Below are positions 31,801-43,166 of a DNA stretch of 64,000 bases, in pieces (the stretch's first letter is position 1; each line of letters begins with the position of its first letter). This DNA comes from Styela clava. Its lineage: Eukaryota; Chordata; Ascidiacea; Stolidobranchia; Styelidae. The position numbers were made by a program, and so were the translations under genes. The notes beneath the pieces were generated by a model. It saw only the letters and a list, made by a program, of their open reading frames with translations, was not told the DNA's origin and searched no databases. The stretch spans positions 8,184,001 to 8,248,000 of the forward strand of contig NC_135250.1 of the NCBI RefSeq assembly GCF_964204865.1, in the 5' to 3' direction.

Positions 31801-34800
31801 ATCTACAAAAAAAAAATATTATTTTGAAGCACACCCTTTGGAAAAGATGAAAAATGAACTGGAAAAATACTAATTTTTTTCAAGGAAATGAGTCTGATTA
31901 TGAATATTGTAAGACAAAAATTCTCAAACTTCCATGATCCTTGAATCCTTCCAATGACTTTAACACTTCGTCGCCCCCTGCTCTTCGAAAAAAGACTAGT
32001 TTTGTTTCTATTAGAGTACAATATGCTCGCAAAAATTCAGCATCCTTCATCAAATCAATGCACAAAAATATTTTGACAATGATCAAGACAAAATTTGATA
32101 TAAATCGTAACGAGTATAGAAAGGCAATTACATAAAAATGGCTAAGAAAATGAAAATAAATGAAAAATCTTACATTTTTTTTGAAAAAGTTCTTTTAAAA
32201 CTGATATCCCCACTGTGTTTCCGACCTAAATGTAATATAACAATTTTTAATGGGAAAGAATGTCAAATGAAAGCAGATAATGGTGGTAGCCAGAGATAGT
32301 GATATTGGGAATATTTTTTCTACAATCATTTTCTAAACTAGTCTCATTTTAGGATTACCTGATTGTTGGATAATATGAAGGCATGACGTATGATGCATTG
32401 AAATTTTGAAATGTCATTCTTGTATGCGAGTGTGTACGAATAACTAATTTAAGTTGATAACTGTGAGAAAAGGGTCAAGCGTTCTAATAAGGCAACAAAC
32501 AAGATGTCTCGATGAAATTAAAATAATACATAATAGATTCAACAATTCAAATTAATATATATTTTAATGGCGATGAATTGGAAAGTAAAAATCAGCATAC
32601 CCTTTCTAGAGTGCACATCTTCTGCTTTGTCTTGGCATTGATGATCTCAACCTCAACAAGAGAAAAATGAGAATTCTTATTTGCCTGTTTATGACAACTA
32701 GACTTGGATAAAATCTCGTTCATTTTTTTCACTGATTTTTCTAACCCTTTCTTTTCTTGCTCCTCTGCGCAATCACCGCCTAACGATAAGAACTTTCTGA
32801 CAACAGGGCAATCCATATTGTGGAGTCCCTTTTTCTTTCTTATTTATAATTACTAATTAGGAAATAGAAAAAGTTGCTAATTACCAACACCTATACATGT
32901 TTGATATTATTGTCAGCCCAGCTAATATTATCTTGATGGTGATGAAAGGTCAAAACAAGGTGATCATAATTATTTTGAAATAATATTTGTCAAATTCAAA
33001 AGCACTTCCTAACTAAAGAAACGCTGGAAAAATTCCATTATTTTAGATGATGAAATTTTACTCCATAATTAATTAACTCCTGAAGTATTCAGACCAAGAT
33101 GGCAGACACCGGTATGTAGTATGTGTACCACCGTACCAGGTTAGGGTTAGGCCATAATTTTATTCCAATTTTCTATATTTTAGTTCAATTATGAGTTCGG
33201 GGACTAGCAAAGTGACTCCCGTAGTATTTGTACTTAAAATTATGGCCCAACCCTAACCTGGTACACATACTACATTCCGGTGTCCGCCCACCATCTTTGG
33301 ACACATACTTACAGGAGTACCATTAATTGTACCACGCCTAATATCTGGTACTTGTTTAGTTTTTGTGCATAGTGAGTATTGAGTCAATACTATTGACATA
33401 ACAAAAATGGTTGATAAGTTTCAAAATAGCCGAAGGCAGAAATAAAGGTTCCAAAACAGGGTAGTTGAGACCACTGGGAAGTAATAATTGAAATAACTGA
33501 ATAAGGAACATGATGTGTAAGTACAGTATGTAAGAAAAGTAAATACTCCTATCTATGTGTAATACAGATGAACTACATTTTGATAGTTTAGACTTATTCT
33601 TATCAACATATTGTCTATACTATATTATCATATAACTAGGGCTTGTAATTTAAGCCAAATCCCTTAGTTAGAATGTTAACCAGACAAAAATGACAAATTG
33701 CCCAGAAAAACATAGCTATTGTAAATTGCAAACATTTAACATTACTACTCAAAAAAATTTATAGATGCTTAAATTTTGTTATCATAATGCACTTTCAGAA
33801 ATAGCTTTTAACAGAATTTTTGAATTGCTGTCATGCAATTATACATGGATCATGGTTGATATATTCTCATTTACTTTTAAATTCACTCTAAACTTTATCA
33901 CAACAGACAGTATTCCTACTTTATACATTTTTTTTTTTTGCATTTTTTTGGTGTACTATTCACCAAGTGCATTGGCTATATATCTTTAATAGAGGACCAT
34001 GCAAGCTAAATTGATGACAATTCAATATTTTTATAGGTGTGCATGTACACTGGAAAATGGAATCATTACCTATCTAAGATCAGTTGATTGGGTATGTTGT
34101 AAACCATTTTGGGCCTACAAGTGAAACATTGTCATCTTTTGCCAAACTTTTCAAATGTAAAAACAAATGCTGAATTTCTAATGATACAAGTAAAAAAGTC
34201 ATTGTTTCTATGATCGGAAGAAGTAAAAATGTGCTCAAGGCAGTGTTAGCATGTGATATTAATTAAACAAACAGTATACTACTATATAAGGGATAATAGT
34301 ATTAGTCATTTGGGTACCCTTAATTTATTCAAACAAGTCATTTTTGCCTCTGATTAAAATAAGTATATTCTATTTGCTTAATACACTTGATAAAGTTTGA
34401 TTTTCTATTTCCTATTTACAGCTGCCACTATAATCCATAATTTCAAATAATGTAATAATATTTGCATTGAACCTACAATTGTATTTTCACATTGATCCTG
34501 AAAATTTGCCAACAGGATTTATATGGGCTCATAAGCTAACTAACAATGTTTCTTAAAATTGTTCAACAAATTAAAAAAAAATCGCAGGTTTTGATTCAAT
34601 GATCAAACTTCAAAACAAATTCTGTTCACAACAATCAGAGTCTCATGTTTCATTACCCAATTTTGGTACAAAAATTGAGCAATATAAGATTTGTTGTAAG
34701 CAAATATTGAATAAATGATAGATAGTATTGCGCTAAATACATTCTTTGCTGAGATAGTATAATGCACACAAACTAGTCATAGTTATTAATTAACCTTCTC

Positions 34801-35789
34801 AAACCTTAGGTAACGGGAATTATGCTATAGTATGCAATTTATGATAAAAAAAATTGAATGCCTAATTAGTATCTCAAATTGGGAGCATTTAAACTCAAAT
34901 TAACTCTAAAAAATCTGATTCAACAAAATATATTTTTGCTTTGTTGTAGGCCTACTAAATAATTATATGCTGATAAAGAAATATATTGCATATATATATA
35001 TAATACAAAATACCAGATTAAATATGGGAGAGAAAAAAGATTCTTAAATTAACTGATTCGAGTCAACTAATTGGGAAATAGTATAAAAGTATACACAGGA
35101 GATTATTCTATCACATGACTTTTGATACTGTGTAAAATCAAACAAAATATCATTCAAATGTAAATTTATGGATTGTTTAGTAAACACATATTGTTATTAG
35201 ACTCTAAAATAAGCTAAAAGTATAACAAGCACTTAGTATATCTTCCGCATAAATCTTTAAACATCTAATTTCCATCTTATTACAGTATCATTCATTCCGC
35301 TATAGAACTACAGAACTAATACATCCCTTTGACACTACTGCACTAAGAAGTGAATATGATAACAGTATTAATTTGTGAAACCCTATATACATATATAACA
35401 TTATATATATATATAAATATAGACATGATCATGATAATTAGTTCTATACTTGGATTCAACTTCCTAAACTGACACCAAATCTGTTAAGTAGATGGTGAAG
35501 GGCAGGCTAAGAGACATAGACTAGGTAATTAATAACACCTTCCAGCCTTTACTGTTAAAAAGTAGAATTTTAAATAGCAAGTATACCTTTAATCAGTATA
35601 CATATATAACATAAACACCTAATATTACAACTCTGTACTATATATCTGTATATTTTACAGTTTTAGCTTATTTAGGATTTGGACAGTACCGTACGGTAAT
35701 AGCTGAATAGACTACCGGAATATGGTTATGCAAATGCTAATACAGTAATATTAAGATATATGCAAAATGCTCACCTCCACCGTTGCCAT
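28809..35789 (-). CDS. TECR: Trans-2,3-enoyl-CoA reductase
   Basis: Exons: 35789-35775 (MATVE), 32651-32601, 32225-32174, 31802-31654, 31137-31022, 30539-30317, 29709-29517 and 28936-28809. All GT-AG and in phase, 308 residues, the same length as human TECR. It catalyses the last step of very-long-chain fatty-acid elongation, NADPH-dependent reduction of trans-2-enoyl-CoA, in the ER membrane. The N-terminal ubiquitin-like part contains VEIINAKTKQK and RLEPRGKSLKD. Hydrophobic segments follow (YAGPLLLYLLFYIRLPFIYG), then HRFSHGTMP at 149-157, YYWGFAAW, LVSCPNYTYE and the C-terminal KAIVPFIL of the steroid 5-alpha-reductase-like domain. Without the MATVE exon, the 32.6-kb exon is open upstream to an ATG at 32816, giving a 358-residue alternative; I prefer the 308-residue form. 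Confidence 0.93.
32652..32816 (-). CDS. Possible alternative TECR first-exon extension (55 residues)
   Basis: The frame of the TECR exon at 32601-32651 stays open upstream to ATG 32816. It adds 55 residues rich in Glu, Lys and Ser (MDCPVVRKFLSLGG...) before VEIINAK. A pyrimidine-rich acceptor (TTCTCTTGTTGAG) sits exactly at 32652, so this stretch is either intron or an alternative first exon. I recognise no domain in it. Confidence 0.35.
32817..35774. other. TECR intron 1, AT-rich
   Basis: A ~3.1-kb intron in the preferred TECR model. It holds the foldback element at 33094-33300 and short (TA)n runs near 34985 and 35400; otherwise I see no exon. Confidence 0.55.
33094..33300. mobile_element. 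207-bp MITE with ~60-bp terminal inverted repeats
   Basis: The left end (CCAAGATGGCAGACACCGGT then GTAGTATGTGTACCA) matches the reverse complement of the right end (CCAAAGATGGTGGGCGGACA and onward). GGTTAGGGTTAGGCCATAAT occurs in both arms. The left arm has an 8-bp internal insertion. There is no coding capacity. Confidence 0.8.
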
Positions 35790-36509
35790 AATTTCGCTGT
35801 TTTCGAAACTTCTGAGCTTTGATACAGGACAAACAGGAAAGGGCGATACCGGTACACAACCACAGGAGCAATGGCGACGACGGGGTGGAGAAATTCTAAA
35901 TTCTGTGCAAACAAACCACGTGATTTGAAAATCAAACCGATAAAAGTAGCGCTACCCCGAGCTAGCACTTGGCCAATCAACAACAAAATCGCAATCATGA
36001 TTGGGCACAGATAAGATTTACAGGTTACGGTTTTAGAGTTATACTGTGTTGGCGTTTAAAGAAAATTGGATTGAAAAAACGTAATGTCACCTTCAATTTA
36101 ATGCCAATTATGGTGACCGTGCCTTTTACGAGTAACGATTGAGTTGGAATGTCGCGTAGATATAGCGGTTGTATCGGTTGTCCAAAAATATTTCAAACAT
36201 TTCCTCTGACCGATTAACAAACGTACAATCTCTGTCTGAATACCTTATGATACTGAATTGTTCACCAAGAGATGTGCCATTCCCAATAAAACACTTGCTT
36301 TAGCAAGGTATTGTACAGTACTTACACTTTTCTCTCCCATTGGATGAACCTAAAAACCTATTCTATATGATATAGGGATAGCGATGAAATATTTATTCTT
36401 TTTGGCGGTGCGATGGTAATCCATGACGACCCTGGAAGATTCCAGTAATTCAAACTTTATTATCACGTACACACAGTGGCTACTTGCCTACAGACAAGAT
36501 AGCGTATAC

Positions 36510-36650
36510 CAGTGGTTTCCATCCAGGGGGCCCGTGGCCAATGAGGTCACAGAGCAGTTGTGGGGGAGGGGGGGGCAAAACCATGCGCCAAATGGAGTAC
36601 TAAAATCCTCTGGAAGGGGGCTGCGAGCCACTAAAGGTTGAAAATCACTG
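36510..36650. mobile_element. hAT-type MITE
   Basis: It begins CAGTGGTTTCCATCC and ends AGGTTGAAAATCACTG, whose reverse complement resembles the start. The flanking 8-mers do not match, so target-site duplication is not supported. Confidence 0.5.
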
Positions 36651-37119
36651 TTGTAATTTGAATTGGTGAACAAATTCTTGGTAATTTCGTGTTTGAAATG
36701 GCGTATCTGAGAGATCTTCCTTAATTTATTTATATATTCCCACGTTATTTTCTTTGTCTTGTTTTAATCGATTATTATTATTTTGGTCGCTCTGGCATAA
36801 GACAAAACAACAACGAACGGACAAACAAGATGCACGGATACCTGGAAGACGAGTATAACTTAGGACAACGTTAATGTTCATGGTGATTCGTGCATGTCAG
36901 TGGGAAAAGGTGGGATTCCAAATTCTAAAAGCGGTATCTTTTTTGCATCGAACTCACTAACAACAGTTTGCGTAGTTCCAGAAAATAAATTGTAGTACGT
37001 GTGAATAATTAAACTCCTTTGTGTTGCAAGTCTATATCTGAGCTTGTACAAAGCGAATAACGCACATCACAAGATAAAAAACCAAAATTGTTGTGTGCGC
37101 GACTACTAGAAATCCTATG

Positions 37120-37196
37120 TTAAGTAAAGGTGCGGCCCGCGGTTTCGTCAAGTTATTTGTATTTGGCCCCGATGTATTAAAGGTTGCACACCCCTG
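37120..37196. mobile_element. Short hAT-like remnant
   Basis: The right end GGTTGCACACCCCTG matches that of the element at 51678-51868. Flanking 8-mers TCCTATGT and TCCTAGGT differ at one base. The left terminus is degraded. Confidence 0.35.
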
Positions 37197-38355
37197 TCCT
37201 AGGTTATAAAATTAAAAAATATATCAACTACGATTTTGTAAAATGTCATAATTCATTTTATTCGCAAGTTTAAGAATATTGTACACAAAATAGATTCCCA
37301 CTATAAAGATTAAAAGGTCAAAATTAAATATCCAAGACGGAGAACGTATGACCCCAATAACAGTCTTCGTCCATATTTTCTTGTATGTGTGGTAGAAGCC
37401 TAATTAAATCAAGATTATCCAGATTAAGCTGGATTATTTAGAATTAATTACACAAAGAACAGTTGAAGTAAAGTGGTAGACCCCACAATGAAGTCTTCAA
37501 AAAATTTATTGGAGGAACATTGTATACCTGGGATAACTACCTGAAACTTAAAATACCAGTCCACGAGGCACAAACAGCCTGCAATATATTGTAGAAATCG
37601 GTGGCGAAACATTTCATTCAGCTACTACATTCATATATCAGTCATCATAAAAACTATTCAATGGGTTAATGGAAAAGAATAAACGAAAAATATGAAACAT
37701 AAACCATTATATTATGGTTATCAGGTATTGAAAAAACTTAGTCCCAGTCTCGTTTATCAATAAAACGTGGCATAAGCACATTGTGTAACATATATTCCAC
37801 TATAGTTCAAAAGTAAATACCACTACATCCCAATTATGATAAGCTAAGGAACATTGGAGAGGAATTCTGTATCAGTCATTCTGTGCGAAGCGCCGAAGCA
37901 TACATATAAAATTGAGTTGAGTGCTGGTTGATTGTGGATGACAACACCTCTGAGTTGGCCCCAACAACCAATCCGGCAATATATGTGGTATTCATCTATG
38001 GCGTCATGCAAACATTGAAAGCAAATCGAACAGTCCATATTCAAATAAATACAAAGCAACGTGAAAAAAACTCAACTGTTAGCAATTCCTTAGTATGGTG
38101 CATTGAGCGGTATGCATATCTTCTAACTAACAGCTATGTCATGAGTAATAGTCACACGAAATACTACTTCAAAATACAGACAGAGGTTGACAGCGTAACA
38201 AAACTCCAAATACACTAAAGTACACACCCATGGGTGACTCACATAAACCTCACAGGCACAGTGTTTGGCGATGATATTCACCAATATTGTTTTCGTTTTT
38301 ATAGTTCTGTAAACATGTACAGTATAAGTATTTCATGGAGATTTTTATTTAATCT

Positions 38356-41300
38356 TTATTGTCGCACCATAGGAAGTATGCTTTGGTAGAATTCCGGTAA
38401 GAATGTGTATTGAAGTTTTCGCTTGACTTTCTGCAACACTTCTCCTCTGTTAATGTAGTTCCGAAGCGCTCGTGCCATTTTTTGATATGTCATTGTACAT
38501 CGATTGTTCTTCGCTATACCCCAGTCTTTCGAAAGTTCTTCCTTGTGACGTGATGTGAACTGAATTGATAAAAAAATATTAAGTTTCCTTAGCAATGAAG
38601 AGATTAATTTAAAAGCAGAATTGAAGAAACTCAAAATAATATTATCCTGAATGATGGAGCCGCATCGACAGAGATTCTTACATAGTGTTATTTGCAACAA
38701 AAAGTTAAGCCATTTATGAAAAAAATGCCGAAATAATTCAAATTCATTCATGGCACACCAAACAAGGCACAGTAAATTGTATATGCGGAAAATTTACTTC
38801 AGACTGATATGACAACTAACTATTTCATTACAAGACCTGACTTATGAACAAAATAAGGCAATATAGATTGATAAGCAATACTGGCGTAGCACCCCAACCA
38901 AAATGAAGATAAATTCCATATGGCATACTCAAAGGTTATTCTGGACGTGTAAAAATGCTCGAATGATAAATATTTTTACCTGGAAGGTGCCTGTTTTGAT
39001 ATCGACCCAGTGAATCATTTTTCCATATTTCTCAGGTTGATTAAGCGCATCCAGTAAAAATTTCCACAGAATTGGTTGTTTTGTAGTCTTCCGCCTCCGC
39101 CTTTTTGGACCAATAGTTTCTGAATAATGGGAAATATGAGAGATTTATCAATAGTAATAATAAACAAACATATTAAGTGTGCGGTAGTTGGTGTATTGCG
39201 AAGCCTCTGATTATCTTGCGTGGGTTCTCAGATTTATAGTCTGTAGGGGATAATGTGTTAGAGGATTGTTAGACTCTTTGCCGTCATAGGGTGATTCATA
39301 TAACCGCTGGTTGGTTATGACTCTCTTACCATCAAGGCCATGCATTTACAACAAAGAACTGTTAGTGTTATATGCACAGAATTCAAGACTTTGTGTTAGA
39401 GTGGTGGCAAGCTCTATTTTTACATAATCCATATAATAATTTGGTTATTAAAGCATAGACGGTAATGCCAAATAATTATTTTTTAAACGTAATGAGAAAA
39501 CTCACTCAAGCACAGAGATGAACGCATATTTATCTAATAACTCGTCGACTAAGAAGTAGGCAGTAAACAATATTAGGTACCAGTAATCTTTTTTGGAAAA
39601 CTAAAAAATCAAACACAATAGTACAGGCAGGTATGAACCACTGTGCTAGATTATAAAATCTAAGATGCCTAAATTAGCTTTGTAACAGTGAGTGAAACAG
39701 GCAGCAGAATATATTTAAATCATACTAAAACAAGCTTCTGATCTCTCATCAATAAAGTATAAACAAACAGATTTTAAAGCGTAAAACATGCGTAAAAAAC
39801 TGGATGTGGAATAGTTTATTAAATCTATATGCCATTTAAGACAAATCCTCTGAAGGGTTATGGTGAGTAGTTGTGTCATGTTGCTTCTGAGATACATGTA
39901 TTTATTGATTCAAATATCACATACGAAATGTAATTTTATCAAATATTAGAAGCAATTTTATGTTGAGTTACCTATTTCAGCTTGGACTTCATCAAAGTTT
40001 GAGATGGTAGTTGATTTGTTTTCCTCTTCAACTTTATCAATTCCAGTGGGAATTTCGTCATCTGCTTTTCTTTTTTCCCTTTTCTTTTTCATTATATTTA
40101 TTCCCCCATTTCTTTCCCAAGTTCGAATTAGTTCTTGCGCTCCTTTTTTGCTAATACGAATTTTATCTTTATCGTACATATCGATGGGAATTCCTCCTTC
40201 TTGTAAGTTGAAAATTGTTGGTGGTTCAATGTATAAAGCTCCGTTATACTCCGCGACTTTCTTCAACTGCCTATTAACAGTATGTCGCGAGTGATCGCTT
40301 TCAAGATGGTCATAACGAGGAATGATCCCACTAACAATAACCTTTTGTGATTTTTGTTTCGCTAGTTTTACTAATTTATCAACATCTTTTTCAACTGGTT
40401 GATTTGATACTACGTTATTTGCTCCGACATAGAGTATTAATACGTCCATTAACTTGTCAACATTGTGCCATGCTAATATGTTATGCAGTTTCCAAATCGG
40501 ACAACCAGGGGTACCTTCTTGGACTTTGGCAGAGACCAGGTGTTTGAGTTGCCTCCCTTGGGAATCAGCAAGTATGTAAGAACGACGAGATGTTGTTTGA
40601 TCATTTTTCGTGACAACGTGTGTCGCGTCTGAAGTTTCTTGCAAATTTGTTTTTTGTTGTAATTCTGGGCCAGACTGACTTGTGACAACGTGTGCTGCCT
40701 CTAAAGCTTCCAGAGCTTTCTTTTTTCGTTGTAATTCTGGGGTTTGTTGAATAAAAGGTTGAGAATTGTGAGGTTTTGGGCCAGATGTTATTATTACAGA
40801 TAATTGTTTTTCAGGATGAATTTGTGTTTGATAATTAATTTGATTCACTGGTATATCTTCTAGACTATTTTTGTCTTCTTTGTTTATAGTATTTAGTGTT
40901 CTAATGTTTATTATTTCAGGATAAGGTGTAGTAGTTTCTTTGCTATCCGAGGACTCTGATTGTTCTATTTTCTCTATTTCATTTTCTTCGTGGTAATTAT
41001 CTTCACAATTTTCTTCAATTTTGGACGCTTTGCTGGGACTCAATTGACTCTGTCCCATTTGGACCATTGTTTGTGCAATCATGAATTCTTCCAGCGTCAT
41101 GTTTTCTATATTAGATTTCCTATGTTCTTTACAATCTTCTTCACTATGAGGTGTGGGATCCCAATCTTTACATAACGGACACACTTTTCTTCGCCAACAA
41201 TCCATGGCACGATGACCAGTTTTTTTACATATATAACATTTTGGCGTGATATCACTTTGATTTTGATTATTTATTTCATCATTTTCTTGTCCCTCATACC

Positions 41301-41592
41301 ATACTTTAAATTCTTGTTGATTACATCTGTGTCCTTGCGGTAATTGTAAAGTTCCCGGTATTTCATATTCTAAATGCATTTTATACATTCGTCTCCCAGT
41401 CAAATTTCCCATACAATCTTTTTCTCTTGTTATAGATACAATATGTCCATAGTTTTCCAATATTCGAGTCAGATAATGATCTGGAACCCCATTTGGAATA
41501 AGGGACATCCAAACATCCACAATGTCGTCTTCAACATCTTCGGTATTTTGAGAATTATTATCGGGATCAAAAGATGTGAAAATATTCACCAT
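38356..41592 (-). CDS. Predicted fusion: retroelement ORF1-like protein joined to a SPI-type ETS domain
   Basis: Exon A, 41592-39972 (1621 nt), encodes residues 1-540: an RRM-like stretch (~27-102), CCHC zinc knuckles (Cys119-Cys122-His127-Cys132, then Cys138-Cys141-His149-Cys154), an acidic linker, and an SGNH-hydrolase-like region (~338-495). A basic KKKREKRK follows at 502-509. The frame reads four more codons to a stop, but GAAATAG|GTAACT at 39971 is a phase-1 donor. Exons 39119-38980 (140 nt) and 38559-38356 (204 nt) start in phase 1 and encode the ETS domain ([29 protein letters not shown]). The joined model has 654 residues. The ETS exons have the same lengths as, and are about 91% identical in protein to, the last two exons at 55.7-57.6 kb. 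AATAAA lies just past the stop (38349-38344). The ETS exons are secure; the join is inference. The alternative is an unrelated ORF1 copy lying upstream of an ETS pseudogene. Confidence 0.58.
39176..39352 (+). repeat. Diverged SINE fragment in the ORF1-ETS intron
   Basis: It resembles the SINE body (GGATTGTTAGACTCTTTGCC, ATATAACCGCTGGTTGG) with many substitutions. It lies between the ORF1-like exon and the first ETS exon. Confidence 0.65.
39958..41592 (-). mobile_element. Solo retrotransposon ORF1-like ORF (zinc knuckle plus SGNH)
   Basis: A 544-codon ORF without internal stops. Domain order matches ORF1 proteins of CR1-like non-LTR retrotransposons, which carry zinc fingers and an SGNH esterase. 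SGNH block I is LADSQG (Ser344) and block III is VGANN (390-393). The block V D-x-x-H is Asp476-Lys-Ile-Arg479, so the catalytic His is replaced. A ~35-residue unit (ELQ..K..LE..xATHVVT) occurs twice at about 287-328. No reverse-transcriptase ORF2 or remnant is visible on either side, unusual for an element that normally keeps its 3' end. Confidence 0.75.
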
Positions 41593-41964
41593 TACTATGA
41601 ATTACTAAACATTCTAAAATTTAATGATGTAACAAAATTAATAAACATTCCAAATTTATTAGGTAAACTAAATCTTCAGTAAGGCACAATTCTCTAATTT
41701 CAAGAATGTCCCAATATTTATTTATATATATGATATAAACACTTTTTGTGCTAGAAAGGGAATATTTAGCAAGACACCAAAATAAGTAACGTTTGTCGCA
41801 ATAATAACAAATTATTTGTGAAGTGAACCAGCTTACCCTATACAGCTAGGCTATACCCAAAGTTTTGATAAGTCAGCTACAGAGCTATTTGATATATTTT
41901 TTATTTTTTAAAAAATAACCAAATCTTTAATCAAGTGATACAGGTACCGTACTACACACAATGT

Positions 41965-42455
41965 ACAGATGTAGGGTCTAGTTCTAGTATAGTACCACAA
42001 GTACTACCGGTGGGCGTAGCATAACGAATTTTGCATATGCTATTCCTAACCCCCACCTGACTACAGAACTAGGCTATGCCATCCAAAAATTATGTCACTA
42101 CGACGTCACCATCACGTCATAGAAATTGCCAAAGTATAATTACGATCTCCCGAAATGACATCTGCGCCGCCGATAACGAACTTGCTAAAGCCGGCGATCT
42201 CTCTCCTATAATGATCGTTGTGACGAGAAAACGAGAGAAATTGCTTGCTCGATTTCGGGTGATCGTCTGTGCCTTTTGGACGAGCATCCGCATACTTCGG
42301 TGGGCCTTATTACGCCACTGTGTAGTCGAAATGACGTAATTTTTCGGTGACGTAGTCAGGTGGGGGTTAGGATTGACATATGCAAAAATTGTTGAGCCAG
42401 GTCAACTAGAAGTACATGTGGTACTAAACTATACCGGTACCAGACCCCAGATGTA
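41965..42455. mobile_element. ~490-bp MITE with long terminal inverted repeats
   Basis: The left arm (TTTTGCATATGCTATTCCTA, then ACCCCCACCTGACTAC at 42028-42063) matches the reverse complement of the right arm near 42354-42390. Homology continues outward through GTACCACAAGTACT versus GTACCACATGTACT. The interior is GC-richer and includes an open frame that is part of the element. Outer ends are approximate. Confidence 0.72.
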
Positions 42456-42939
42456 ATTGTAAGACAGAATTGAGGTCCAAAGAAGTACATGCCGTAAGTC
42501 TGTAAGTGCTTAAATATTGTCAAACAAAAATGTAGATAATGTGAAAATAAATGCTGTACCGGTACCGTAACTGTCCAAATAATGTCAACCAAAAATGTCA
42601 TGTTAAAATACTGCCTAAATTTTTGATTTTTCTCAAATAAAGTCAATCTCGCAGGGAAAGCTATAGATACCCTATTTCTTTTTTTTTTAAACGCTCACAA
42701 ATGTGTTAAATGTGATACAGTAATAATCATAGAAATAGCCTAATGGGAAAAAAAAATTTTACAATCATTACTGCATTATTATTCCAAATTGTAATCCATA
42801 ATATCCGACGTAGTTTCCATTTTTCAGTATTCCAATGTTCAATAATCCATATATAATCCGTAATATCAATTCAGTGATATCAAGATGTTTACAAGTTAAT
42901 AATACATTAGTTAAGCATTATTTGTTTTATCCTACCCTA

Positions 42940-43166
42940 TCGTTACCGTGCGAAGTGACACAAAGGCACGGTAGGGTAGTAGCGAAGGTGTGCGATTCGG
43001 TTCCGACCTCTAATCCGGTCTCAACTGAACTTATCAGTAGAGAAAGGAGTCACAATCGGAGTTTAAAGGCACCGGAAACCCCGAAGGAATTGCACGGGTC
43101 ACGTGATTTTGTTTACTGGACAGCAAAAAACAAAAACGTCCATTTGGCTCCTGTCAGTTGTAAGTC
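42940..43166. promoter_or_regulatory. CpG-richer block, possible promoter or first exon
   Basis: Its GC and CpG density exceed the flanks. It includes a TCACGTGA palindrome (E-box core) at about 43099 and a donor-like GTT|GTAAGT at about 43160 on the plus strand. The direction of any transcript is unknown; it could serve the minus-strand fusion gene or a plus-strand gene. Confidence 0.25.

Larger units (their letters stand above)
35790..38355. other. TECR upstream region and intergenic spacer
   Basis: The TECR promoter and 5' UTR are expected just above 35789. Two hAT-type fragments, at 36510-36650 and about 37120-37196, are the only other features recognised. Confidence 0.45.

Noticed and set aside
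40004-40294. Plus-strand open frame with hydrophobic residues
   Set aside because: It lies antisense within the intact 544-codon ORF1-like frame and is a shadow of it.
42076-42339. 87-codon plus-strand open frame
   Set aside because: It falls inside the MITE at 41965-42455 and is element interior, not a host gene.
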